Assembly: GCA_965261315.1 (NCBI GenBank)
Contig: CBDHDM010000090.1
Coordinates: 62,001-126,000 of the forward strand
Reading direction: 5' to 3'
Origin: Endozoicomonas sp965261315
GTDB lineage: Bacteria > Pseudomonadota > Gammaproteobacteria > Pseudomonadales > Endozoicomonadaceae
Length of the DNA stretch: 64,000 bases
Of this stretch, positions 19,124-27,525 are shown in pieces. The notes beneath the pieces are model-generated. The model had not been told where the DNA came from, did not search any database, and saw only the letters and a list, made by a program, of their open reading frames with translations. How positions within the stretch are numbered: the first letter of the stretch is position 1; each line of letters starts with the position of its first letter. The translations under genes and the position numbers were made by a program.

Positions 19124-20783
19124 TGGCGTGGTTCCTGTTGATCCACTCTTTTAATACCGCAGCGACTTTTTCCGGCTCTTTCTGAGCCAGCTTCTGGTAT
19201 CGAGCGACCTGATCCTCAAGAGTAATCGGCGTCAGATCCGGGGGGATTTCACCACCGGCTACTGCGGACCCGGATTGATCCGCCATGCCGGAGACGAAGA
19301 TACTGTTACTGCCGGTCGGCCCGGGTGTTCCCCCTGATGAAAATAAGGAACCTTCCCGTAAAAGCCGTCGACAGCCTAATATAATGAACAGAAGAAGAGC
19401 GACCAGTAATAGCAGTTGAATCACCTTGATACCGAGATCAAGCCAGCGATGAAAACGCTTCTGGTCACTGGCGGGCAGCGGCGGAGGAACATTGGCAAAA
19501 GGGAGAATGGCAAGGCTCACAGTGTCTCCCCTGGAGGCATCAAACCCCGTTGCCTGTTTGATCAGTGTCGTCAATCTTTCCTCACTGTCCTGCAACGTTG
19601 TTTCGGGTTTCAATCGGTCGTTGTCAATGACTACGGCAATGGTTAATCGCTTTAGTTGACCAGGATAACGGGTTTCATTGCTGATCTGTCGGCTGACCTC
19701 ATAATTTCGAATAACTTTCTGCTCACCAACGTCCTCCTGTCCGGATTCCGATGCTTTTGCTCCGGCTGGAGGGACCGCAGGTACCTGGCCGATGGGGGCT
19801 GGCTTGTCCATCAAAAAAGGCGTACCGGACTCAATCGATTCGCTTCGTAAAACAATGTTCGGGTCAAACTGCTCGGAATTTTGCTCTATTTTGTCGTAGC
19901 TCAGATCAACTGCAACATCGACCCGGTAGTAACCCGGGCCAACCACTGCATCGAGAATTTTCGATAACTGCAGCTCCAGATGACTTTCAATTCGGGTTCT
20001 GGCCGTAAGGTAGGTGTTACCAGTACTATCACTGCCGGTGATCAGCGCTGTAGCAATCGCCTGACTGAGCAGGTTGCCGTATTGATCAACGACGGTGACA
20101 TCCTGTTCATCGAGCGTGGCAATGCTGCCGCTCACCAGGCGCATAATGCCTTCAACCTGATCCGGCTGAAGCCGCATACCACTGTAGAGCTCAAGATATA
20201 CCGATGCCTTGGCGGCGGGTCGGCTCCTGAAAAAGACACTCTGCTCAGGGATTGACAAGTGGACACGGGCGTAGCGAACTGCATCGATACCACTGATCGT
20301 TTCGGATAATGACGTTTCCAGCGCACCCAGAAACTGCATCTGCTCGACAAAGTGACTGCTGCCCAGACCGGGTTGCTCCGGCATCCATGGCTTTGAGCCG
20401 GTAGCGATAATGCCCCCGGCGGCCATGGCCATGCGAGCTTCGGAAAGCTGGTTTGCTCGAACCAGTAGCTGCCCATCATCCGGATTGATCAGGTAGCCAA
20501 TGCCCTGTCTATCCAGAATCTCGATGATTGCTGCCATATTGTAGTGTTCGCCATAGCCATACAGGGGACGGAAGTCACGGTCATGCCACCAGAGCGCGGT
20601 ATTAATCAGTACCGCTATCAGTAAGGCACTGACCACCAGAAGTATCAGCAGCCTCTGATTGGTTCCGGAACCACTGGACGTTCCTTTCAATACTGAAGCA
20701 AACCAGACACTCAGCTGGTGCCAGTATTTTTTAAACGCCGTGCTGACACCCTCTGATGACTGCAGGGAGGTGTTTTTATCCAC
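19116..20783 (-). CDS. fliF: FliF MS-ring protein
   Basis: The 555-residue protein has two transmembrane helices (about residues 45-68 and 445-470). The N-terminal ring-building region has YGEHYNMAAIIEILDRQGIG, and there is a conserved block with VRYARVHLSIPEQSVFFRSR. The C-terminal cytoplasmic tail, which binds FliG, ends in LKEWINRNHANG. FliF is the base on which the flagellum is built in the inner membrane. It is separated from fliE by nested repeat elements. Confidence 0.94.
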   Translation of the reverse strand: MDKNTSLQSSEGVSTAFKKYWHQLSVWFASVLKGTSSGSGTNQRLLILLVVSALLIAVLINTALWWHDRDFRPLYGYGEHYNMAAIIEILDRQGIGYLINPDDGQLLVRANQLSEARMAMAAGGIIATGSKPWMPEQPGLGSSHFVEQMQFLGALETSLSETISGIDAVRYARVHLSIPEQSVFFRSRPAAKASVYLELYSGMRLQPDQVEGIMRLVSGSIATLDEQDVTVVDQYGNLLSQAIATALITGSDSTGNTYLTARTRIESHLELQLSKILDAVVGPGYYRVDVAVDLSYDKIEQNSEQFDPNIVLRSESIESGTPFLMDKPAPIGQVPAVPPAGAKASESGQEDVGEQKVIRNYEVSRQISNETRYPGQLKRLTIAVVIDNDRLKPETTLQDSEERLTTLIKQATGFDASRGDTVSLAILPFANVPPPLPASDQKRFHRWLDLGIKVIQLLLLVALLLFIILGCRRLLREGSLFSSGGTPGPTGSNSIFVSGMADQSGSAVAGGEIPPDLTPITLEDQVARYQKLAQKEPEKVAAVLKEWINRNHANG

Positions 20784-20823
20784 CGTTTATGATCACCATT
20801 TCTGATCCACCAAAGATCTAAGA

Positions 20824-21069
20824 GGTTGGTGCAAAACCCGCAAGAGGGTCTATCTGCGCAGCTCGGCTCTTGGGAGGTGTCTTGAAATAACTTTAACACT
20901 CAGAACTCATTCTCCGTTCACCCTGAGCCCGCCGAAGGGTGGTGCCACCGGGCTTCGACGAGCTCAGTCCGAACGGAGTCCGGTGCTGAAAACAGGTAAG
21001 TTATTTCAGGGCGATTCCTTATTAGCCTACCTTCGCAGATAGACCGTCTTTCCGGGTTTAGCAATAGCC
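20824..21069. repeat. MITE family A copy 2, interrupted by a family B element
   Basis: The outer arms GGTTGGTGCAAAACCCGCAA (left) and, on the minus strand, GGCTATTGCTAAACCCGGAA (right), followed by GGTCTATCTGCG in both, match the family A copy at 1,728-1,909. Between them lies a family B element at about 20,871-21,021, with ends CTTGAAATAAC and GTTATTTCAGGGCGATTCCTTA. The complete nest fills the 290-bp fliE-fliF gap. Confidence 0.7.
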
Positions 21070-21076
21070 TTTTAAT

Positions 21077-21505
21077 TCAGATCTGCTGATTAAATGTTTC
21101 ATGATACCCTTCAACAATACGATTTCTGACCTGTATCAGCAGGCTCATGGTCTGACTTGCTTTCTGAACCGACATCACCGTTTCAATCAGATTATCCTGC
21201 CCCGCCTCCAGCTCATTCATGTGCTGCTCTGCCTGAAGCTGGGTATGGTTGGTATGGTTCAACAGGGTCGCAAAGACCCGATGAAAAGGGTCAGACTGCT
21301 GATCACCACTGCTGACGGGCTTGGGCAAAAACTCCGGCAGAGACTCCGTTTGAAGCGCACTTTCTGGAGATAATATTGCTGGAATGGACATTGATAGTTT
21401 ACTCGCATACTTAAACATTCGTTTTTGAGACGTTTGAAAAGTGCTTTGATAACCGGTTCTGTTTTGAACCCTCTTAAAGATAGATTGTTTACCGGGACTC
21501 GCCAT
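21077..21505 (-). CDS. fliE: FliE MS-ring/rod junction protein
   Basis: The 142-codon frame has a C-terminal FliE domain (EAGQDNLIETVMSVQKASQT, then MSLLIQVRNRIVEGYHETFN). FliE links the MS-ring to the rod and sits at the export gate exit. Family members have about 100-110 residues, so the real start may be the internal ATG at 21,418 (MFKYASKLSM) rather than 21,505. It is downstream of motY by 38 bp. Confidence 0.88.
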   Translation of the reverse strand: MASPGKQSIFKRVQNRTGYQSTFQTSQKRMFKYASKLSMSIPAILSPESALQTESLPEFLPKPVSSGDQQSDPFHRVFATLLNHTNHTQLQAEQHMNELEAGQDNLIETVMSVQKASQTMSLLIQVRNRIVEGYHETFNQQI

Positions 21506-21543
21506 GATTCATGAGTTAGTGGGTCTTCATATTTTTTATTGGT

Positions 21544-22587
21544 CTACTGACTGGTAGCAGTATCCCGAAGCAACGTAACCTCAACCCGTCTGTTTTTATA
21601 ACGTCCGGCAGCCGTCGTATTATTGGCAATAGGGTAACGTTCGCCATGATAACGGGTAATGACGCTGACAGGGTGGGTAACCATGGCCTCCTTCAGGTAT
21701 TGTTCCAGCTGGTTGCGCACAACATCAGCCCGTTTTTTTGACAGCTCCAGGTTTTGTAACCGGTCAATGGTCTCGTCACTGTCCCGGAAGGGGGTGTTAT
21801 CGCTATTTCCGTCAATGGTAATTTCGCTGATGCTTTTATCCACTGCTACATAGCGGGCAGTATCTAACAGCCATTGTCGTTGGCTGTTATTTAAGGAAGA
21901 CTGTCCCAGGGCATAATGAAGGTTGTATTGTTGCAATTGATGAAAATTTCTGGGCAGCAGGCTGGTAATACAGTCTGACATTTTTTCCATCGCCGGTAAC
22001 ATGCCCACAGTAGGAATTCTGACGACAATGGCGTTACTGGCAAGACTGTTTTTTGTCGACGATTTTCCAACGATATAAATATACAAATAACTGCGGCTAT
22101 CAAGTTGATCAAACAGCTGCCTGACTGGCAGCTTCAGTTTCAGCTCAAGACCTTCCACCTGAACATTATTGGACAAATGATAATCAGTGACCTGGAGTTG
22201 TTGGCCGGACACGCCTGTTAAAGGACTGTCTGCTGCGCTTTCGAAAGCACTTTTTGATGAATGCTCCTGCCCCCATGGTTGTGGCCTGATCCACACCCGT
22301 ACCGATTCCGGCCGTATTGGGAAGAGGGAGGATTCCAGTTCAATAGACTGCTGGTGTCCGGCTTCAGCGATAATGGCAACGCCACCGAATAAAGGTATCT
22401 TCTGGTATAAACGGCATTTGAAGTATTTGTCTTCATGCAATTGCCAGTCAATATCATCCATAACTACGTCATAAAGGCTGGCAGAGGCTGGCGAATGAAG
22501 CAGTATCAATAATATTGCCTGGAATGCCAGGATGACAGGGTTAGCAAGCAGTAGTGACAGTAAGCAACTTATCTGTTTCATAACCAC
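21544..22587 (-). CDS. motY: MotY-like T-ring protein, OmpA-type peptidoglycan-binding domain
   Basis: The 347-residue protein has a signal peptide (hydrophobic to about residue 36, cleavage after SPASA). Its N-terminal domain resembles MotY (DDIDWQLHEDKYFKCRLYQK, IPLFGGVAII), and the C-terminal OmpA/MotB domain has ITIDGNSDNTPFRDS and NRRVEVTLLR. MotY forms the periplasmic T-ring around the basal body and anchors stators in sodium-driven and lateral motors. Its place before fliE and divergent from fliM is that of motY in lateral flagellar loci. Confidence 0.8.
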   Translation of the reverse strand: MVMKQISCLLSLLLANPVILAFQAILLILLHSPASASLYDVVMDDIDWQLHEDKYFKCRLYQKIPLFGGVAIIAEAGHQQSIELESSLFPIRPESVRVWIRPQPWGQEHSSKSAFESAADSPLTGVSGQQLQVTDYHLSNNVQVEGLELKLKLPVRQLFDQLDSRSYLYIYIVGKSSTKNSLASNAIVVRIPTVGMLPAMEKMSDCITSLLPRNFHQLQQYNLHYALGQSSLNNSQRQWLLDTARYVAVDKSISEITIDGNSDNTPFRDSDETIDRLQNLELSKKRADVVRNQLEQYLKEAMVTHPVSVITRYHGERYPIANNTTAAGRYKNRRVEVTLLRDTATSQ

Positions 22588-22664
22588 ATGTTCTGTCCGG
22601 CAAGATGGAAAAAAACAAAGTATGAACTACTTTTTCAGGAGGCTGCAGACGGGAAAAAAATTGA

Positions 22665-23744
22665 ATGCCTTCTACTGAGTTTAGCTCCTCCGGTCATGGT
22701 GCGGGGGGCAATATGGTGAATAGCCGGACTGATAGCAGCAGGTCTTTGCTGCGTGGTTATCTACATCAGATGTCCCCTTCGGTGTTGCACATGACAAAGA
22801 TGCTGGAGACGCTTTCATTGTCATTTCCTGATCAGATGCTGAAGGCCCTGGATAAAATTATAGAAAGCCCGATGGTGGGTGCCCGTCGTCATTTCAATGA
22901 TGATATTTATACGACGGTTAGCCAATTACAGCAGTTGCCGGGACAAACACTCTACCGTTTTCTGATGCCGTTTGGTGATCCACCTGTTTCTGCGGCAATT
23001 TGCAGCGAATCCAGTTGTGCTTTCCTGCTATTCGATCAGCGGCTGCCTGATTTTCTGACTACCCTCTGTTTTGGCGGCAGTCTATCTTTGTTGACTGCCG
23101 GGGATAAGGATTCTGCTCCATCCAGTGGCTCTTCATCTAATCCTGCTTTGACAGAAGAAGACCCCAAAGCGTTCACAAGAATTGGCAAACAGCTTCTGGA
23201 TCAGGTTGCCAGTACGCTGGCAGAACTCTGGAGAACCCTTTGTGTGCCTTATTGCTCAGTGCCGGATACTGGCTTCTCATCCCTGGCTCAATGGATGGGA
23301 GGGGCACAGGTCTCCCCGGTTTCGTTCACGGATGACTGTCTGCTGAGTCAGTTTGATCTTGAGTTTCATGACCCGGCCTACGCAGACTCGCCATGGTTAG
23401 TCCCTGTTTACTTCTATACACCGGTTAATGCTTTTACCAGTGCCATGCTTGAGCAGGGATTAATCGTTGACGGGGAGACACACTCAAAGCAGCCATGTCA
23501 GGATCGTATCGTGCAGTTTCTAGGCAAAATCGAAGTCGATATTGCCGTTGATCTTGAGCCACTGTCTTTACCGATGAGCACACTATGTGATCTGAAGGCA
23601 GGTGACGTTCTTTCAATACCCCATCCTGGAAAATCACAGATGAGTGTGGAGAACGCCCTCTTGTTTCGAGGAACGACAGGCCAGCATGGAGGGCACCTTA
23701 CCGTGCGAATCAATGAGTGTTTGAGAAGAGGGGAACATCAGTGA
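22665..23744 (+). CDS. fliM: FliM motor switch protein (divergent)
   Basis: The 359-residue protein has a middle CheC-like domain and a C-terminal SpoA domain (IEVDIAVDLEPLSLPMSTLC, later GHLTVRINECLRR). FliM forms the C-ring between FliG and FliN. The N-terminal CheY-P-binding peptide usual in FliM (a D-E-IDALL-type motif) is not seen; the start instead reads MPSTEFSSSGHGAGGNMVNS. An internal ATG at 22,713 is an alternative start. It is the first gene of a plus-strand run of seven with overlapping or tight junctions. Confidence 0.82.
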   Translation: MPSTEFSSSGHGAGGNMVNSRTDSSRSLLRGYLHQMSPSVLHMTKMLETLSLSFPDQMLKALDKIIESPMVGARRHFNDDIYTTVSQLQQLPGQTLYRFLMPFGDPPVSAAICSESSCAFLLFDQRLPDFLTTLCFGGSLSLLTAGDKDSAPSSGSSSNPALTEEDPKAFTRIGKQLLDQVASTLAELWRTLCVPYCSVPDTGFSSLAQWMGGAQVSPVSFTDDCLLSQFDLEFHDPAYADSPWLVPVYFYTPVNAFTSAMLEQGLIVDGETHSKQPCQDRIVQFLGKIEVDIAVDLEPLSLPMSTLCDLKAGDVLSIPHPGKSQMSVENALLFRGTTGQHGGHLTVRINECLRRGEHQ

Positions 23745-24373
23745 AAGATTCAAGACCATCCGCTGATGAGGAGCCTTCCGTCGATGATGAACCTGCAGCT
23801 GGTGAAGAGCTTTCAGCCGGTGAAGAGCCTTCAGCTGATGAAGAGCCTTCAACAGTCATTAATCCAGAATCATCGGATGTTGCGCAGGAAGACATTCAGC
23901 AGGACTCTGCTGATCAATCCGGGTTGAAAGGCTCGGATGAGCAGCCTGAGAGTGAACAGGAGAGTGAACAGGAGAGTGACAAAACAGCAGAGGTTCTTGA
24001 AGAAAATGATACTGAAGCAGACCATAAGATGTCAGAGTCGATAGAAGACAGTCGTTCAGAATCATTGGAATCAGTAACAGCGGACGATGAAGCGTTCGAT
24101 TCGTATGGTGAACCAGACGAAGAGCCTTCGGCCAGGCTTGCTTCATCTGACCTGGGTCTTGTGGGGGCAGTAGAAGTCACCATGACCCTGAATGTCGGCA
24201 GCAAACGTATGGCCATTGCCGATGTGCTCAGCCTGCACAAAGGTTCTGTCGTCAGTCTGAACCGTCGGGAACATGACCCGCTGGATGTCATGATTAACGG
24301 CGTATTATTTGCTCGCGGCGAAGTCGTTCGGACAGGGGAGTATTATGGCCTGCGTATTCTGGAAATCCTCTGA
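23741..24373 (+). CDS. fliN: FliN motor switch protein with long acidic N-terminal repeat region
   Basis: The start is taken as GTG 23,741, overlapping the fliM stop (GTGA). The last 75 residues are a standard FliN/SpoA domain (VGAVEVTMTLNVGSKRMAIA to YYGLRILEIL). The preceding 135 or so residues are extremely acidic, with degenerate units SADEEPS, SVDDEPA, AGEELSA and SEQESEQES. FliN usually has about 90-140 residues, so this extension is unusual. It forms the base of the C-ring and the docking site for FliH. The extension has no predicted function. Confidence 0.85.
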   Translation: MKDSRPSADEEPSVDDEPAAGEELSAGEEPSADEEPSTVINPESSDVAQEDIQQDSADQSGLKGSDEQPESEQESEQESDKTAEVLEENDTEADHKMSESIEDSRSESLESVTADDEAFDSYGEPDEEPSARLASSDLGLVGAVEVTMTLNVGSKRMAIADVLSLHKGSVVSLNRREHDPLDVMINGVLFARGEVVRTGEYYGLRILEIL

Positions 24374-25196
24374 TCCAGAGGTTTTGCGAGGTGTTTCACG
24401 TACTCCCATTTATGTCTGTCATCTCTGGATACCCGTTACGGCCTTGCTGCTGATTTTACCCGGGGTATCTGAGGCATCGTTTCAGTTGCCGCTGTTATCC
24501 GTCACGTCCGGTGATAACCAGCAGGATTACACCGTTAACCTGCAGATTTTATTAATATTAACAACGTTGTCCTTTCTCCCCGGGCTCATGATGGTAACCA
24601 CCAGCTTCACGCGGGTCCTGATCGTTCTGGCCATACTTCGTCAGGGGCTTGGTCTTCAGCAAATACCGCCTACTCGAGTTCTGATTGCCTCGGCACTGAT
24701 CCTGACGGCGTTCATCATGAAACCCGTGTTCAGTGAGATCTGGAAGCAGGCTGTCGAACCTTACCTGGAGGAGCGGATGTTATTCAGGGATGCAATAGAA
24801 GTCGCGAGTCAGCCATTGCATCAGTTTATGCTGAAACAAACCCGGAAGACGGATATGGAACAATTTTTAGTGTTATCCGGTGAGCTCCCTCCTGTTGACG
24901 GCCATGCCGGTAAACAGAGCGGCGGTAAACCGGATGTGCTACCAGAGGACATTCCCTTTTCTGTGCTGATGCCTGCCTTTTTGAGCAGTGAAATCAAAAC
25001 CAGTCTGCAGATGGGGCTGATGATCCTTTTGCCATTTCTGGTCATTGATCTGCTGGTTGCCAGTATTCTTATGGCGCTGGGCATGATCATGCTCTCGCCC
25101 ATGTTGATCTCTCTGCCTTTTAAATTGTTGCTGTTCGTTCTGGTGGATGGCTGGAGTCTGATTATGGCAGGCACCATCAGAAGTTTTGCGACTTAG
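24345..25196 (+). CDS. fliP: FliP export gate protein
   Basis: The start chosen is ATG 24,345 (GGGGAG upstream), inside the fliN end; an in-frame ATG at 24,309 is less likely. The product of about 283 residues has a leader peptide followed by the mature FliP core (LMMVTTSFTRVLIVLAILRQ, later PFLVIDLLVASILMALGMIM). Four membrane segments can be seen. FliP forms the core channel of the flagellar type III export gate with FliQ and FliR. Confidence 0.93.
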   Translation: MACVFWKSSDPEVLRGVSRTPIYVCHLWIPVTALLLILPGVSEASFQLPLLSVTSGDNQQDYTVNLQILLILTTLSFLPGLMMVTTSFTRVLIVLAILRQGLGLQQIPPTRVLIASALILTAFIMKPVFSEIWKQAVEPYLEERMLFRDAIEVASQPLHQFMLKQTRKTDMEQFLVLSGELPPVDGHAGKQSGGKPDVLPEDIPFSVLMPAFLSSEIKTSLQMGLMILLPFLVIDLLVASILMALGMIMLSPMLISLPFKLLLFVLVDGWSLIMAGTIRSFAT

Positions 25197-25205
25197 GTAT
25201 TCTCA

Positions 25206-25472
25206 ATGTCACCAGACGATGCGGTCTACATGTTTGCCAGTGCGTTGCAGAGTGTTTCCTGGATGGCTCTGTTGCTGATTGCTCCTGGTCTTCTGGTGGG
25301 CCTGCTGATCAGTATCATTCAGGCGGCAACCCAGGTCACCGAACAAACCCTGAGCTTTTTGCCCCGGTTGCTGATCACTTTGTTAACACTGTCACTGTCA
25401 CTGCACTGGCTGGTTCAGGAGTTAAGCGTCATTTTTCATGACTTTTTTGTTGCCATTGTGAATACCCAGTGA
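25206..25472 (+). CDS. fliQ: FliQ export gate protein
   Basis: The 88-residue protein has two transmembrane segments separated by the conserved AATQVTEQTLSFLPRL loop. It is the usual length for FliQ. It lies 9 bp after fliP and its stop overlaps the GTG start of fliR. Confidence 0.95.
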   Translation: MSPDDAVYMFASALQSVSWMALLLIAPGLLVGLLISIIQAATQVTEQTLSFLPRLLITLLTLSLSLHWLVQELSVIFHDFFVAIVNTQ

Positions 25473-26239
25473 TCAGCATGGCGCTTGCTGACCTGACCCA
25501 TCAGATTGTGCTTTATTTATTAGTTTTTTGTCGTATTTCCGGGTTTGTCATGACCTGTCCACTGACCCGGGACTGGTTACCTGTCTCAGCACGTTTACTG
25601 CTTGCCTTATCACTCTCTGTGGCGGTCATGTTTCAACTGTCATCTGAAATAACGACTGACCTGTCGCTGAGCCTTGTCCTTACGGCCGGTTCTGAGTTTT
25701 TTATTGGACTGTTATTTGGCGCGGTATTGATGATTTATTTTGGCGTGTTTACCCTCGCCGGGCATTTAACGGGCCTGCAGATGGCCCTGGGATTTGCAGA
25801 ACTGAACGACCCTGCCAATGGCATCAGTGTTACCGTGGTTGCCCGTATCTACCAGGTGATGGCCCAGCTTCTTTTTGTGCTGATCAATGGCCACCTGCTC
25901 TGCTTTATGGTGGTCATTGAAAGCTTTCATGCATTACCCATCGGGCATTTTCTGACCGTTATCGAAAGAGCGCCTGCCCTGCTTACCATGACTGGCTGGA
26001 TGTTTGGTGCTGGCCTGCTCATTGCACTGCCCGCTATTGTCTGTCTGCTGATTGTCAATCTCACCTTTGGTTTCATGACGCGATCGGCTCCTCAGATGAA
26101 TCTGTTAACCCTTGGCTTTCCCATGATTGTTCTGGTCGGAATCGTTCTGCTTAGCCTTAATATTCTGCAGGTGCCTTACGCGGTCGAACAACACATCCAT
26201 TATGCACTGAAGACGCTTGGGTCTCTCCTGTCTGGTTAG
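25469..26239 (+). CDS. fliR: FliR export gate protein
   Basis: The 256-residue integral membrane protein has six hydrophobic segments. Segments such as AGHLTGLQMALGFAELNDPA and VNLTFGFMTRSAPQMNLLTL are FliR family signatures. The GTG start at 25,469 overlaps the fliQ stop; ATG 25,478 is an alternative. FliR completes the FliPQR channel complex. Confidence 0.93.
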   Translation: MISMALADLTHQIVLYLLVFCRISGFVMTCPLTRDWLPVSARLLLALSLSVAVMFQLSSEITTDLSLSLVLTAGSEFFIGLLFGAVLMIYFGVFTLAGHLTGLQMALGFAELNDPANGISVTVVARIYQVMAQLLFVLINGHLLCFMVVIESFHALPIGHFLTVIERAPALLTMTGWMFGAGLLIALPAIVCLLIVNLTFGFMTRSAPQMNLLTLGFPMIVLVGIVLLSLNILQVPYAVEQHIHYALKTLGSLLSG

Positions 26240-26311
26240 GGATTTGTCCTGAAATAATTTTGACATTTTGAAGGTTCCAAAATGTACACATTATTCAGAG
26301 ACTACTCCTGG
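26237..26311. repeat. MITE-like family B short copy
   Basis: This 75-bp element has ends GGGATTTGTCCTGAAATAAT and TTATTCAGAGACTACTCCTG that are imperfect inverted copies, plus an inner hairpin ACATTTTG / CAAAATGT. It occupies the only sizeable gap in the fliM-flhA operon, between fliR and flhB. A single partial end of the same family (AAGGAATTGTCCTGAAAAAA) lies at 29,661-29,680 after flhA. Confidence 0.6.
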
Positions 26312-26322
26312 GAGCAGTAGCA

Positions 26323-27525
26323 ATGAGTTCTGAACAGCAAGAGCAGGGCAGTGAACCCACCGAACAACCCAGTGAGCGGCAGCAACATAAAGCCCTGCAG
26401 GAGGGGCAGGTCTCCCGGTCAAGAGATCTGATGATCGCCATGCAGTCGTTGGCCGTGTTTTTACTGCTTGGTTACGCCCATTATTTTGATCATATCGAAA
26501 CCGTTATATCCATGCTGGCTCAGGTTGACAGTCCGTTGAATAATAGCGTTGGGAATAATGGCGTTGGGAATGACGCCCCTGGAACCCACGCATCAATTAT
26601 GGAAAGCCTGCGGTTGGCATTTTCCGTATTTCCGGGTGTGATGATTACCCTGTCCCTGGTTATTGCTCTCAGTGCCACCGCGGGTGCCCTGATTTCAGGA
26701 CCCTTTATCTTCAGTCTCAAGATCGTGGCGCCAAAAGCCAGACGGATAAACCCGGTTTCAGGATTGAAACGGATTTGCTCTGCCCAGGGGCTGGCAGAGG
26801 TGGTACGGGCATTATTAAAAACCCTGTTGCTGGCCGTGGCGCTTTATTTGATCATGCGTTACCGGCTGCCAGAAATCATGGCACTGAGTACCGGTTCGGT
26901 TCCGACGGCTGCAACCCGGGCATTCATGTTGTTATTGTCCACCGGGCTGGGATTGTCGTGTGTACTCATGATCATTGCCGCTGTTGATGTGGTGTGGCAA
27001 AAACACCGCCTTCGCAAACAACAGCTGCTTACACGACAACAAGTCAAAGATAATCTGAAGAACGAAGACGGGTCGCCAGAAGCCCGGCAGCGGATTCGGC
27101 AGGCACGGCAAAAACTGGCATCCGTCATTCGCCGGAAAATGCTGAATGCCATCCCTGATGCCGATCTGGTGCTGACCAACCCCAGCCATTTTGCGGTCGC
27201 ATTGAAATACCAGCCGGACAGTCATCGGGCTCCCGTGCTGGTGGCCCGGGGTGTTGATCATATGGCAGAACTGATTATCAGTATCGGACGCTCGGCGGGT
27301 AAACCGGTACTGATCCAGCCAATGCTGACCCGGGCCCTTTATTATCATACTGAGGTGGATCAGGAAATTTCCCCGGATTTGTATCAGGCTGTGGCAAAAA
27401 TCATGGTCTACCTTTATCAACTGGATCGTTACCGCACTCACCAGAGCACCTTCTGCCCCGGCTCACCCAATATTCAGATACCTGAAAAATATCAGCATCC
27501 ATCACGCACAGGAAATCAGTCATGA
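26323..27525 (+). CDS. flhB: FlhB export switch protein
   Basis: The 400-residue protein has an N-terminal polar start with TEQPSERQQHKALQEGQVSR, four membrane helices and a cytoplasmic domain with the autocleavage motif N-P-S-H at residues 286-289. FlhB switches export specificity from rod/hook to filament substrates. It has a short insertion of NSVGNNGVGNDAPG near residue 74 relative to typical members. It overlaps flhA (ATGA). Confidence 0.94.
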   Translation: MSSEQQEQGSEPTEQPSERQQHKALQEGQVSRSRDLMIAMQSLAVFLLLGYAHYFDHIETVISMLAQVDSPLNNSVGNNGVGNDAPGTHASIMESLRLAFSVFPGVMITLSLVIALSATAGALISGPFIFSLKIVAPKARRINPVSGLKRICSAQGLAEVVRALLKTLLLAVALYLIMRYRLPEIMALSTGSVPTAATRAFMLLLSTGLGLSCVLMIIAAVDVVWQKHRLRKQQLLTRQQVKDNLKNEDGSPEARQRIRQARQKLASVIRRKMLNAIPDADLVLTNPSHFAVALKYQPDSHRAPVLVARGVDHMAELIISIGRSAGKPVLIQPMLTRALYYHTEVDQEISPDLYQAVAKIMVYLYQLDRYRTHQSTFCPGSPNIQIPEKYQHPSRTGNQS

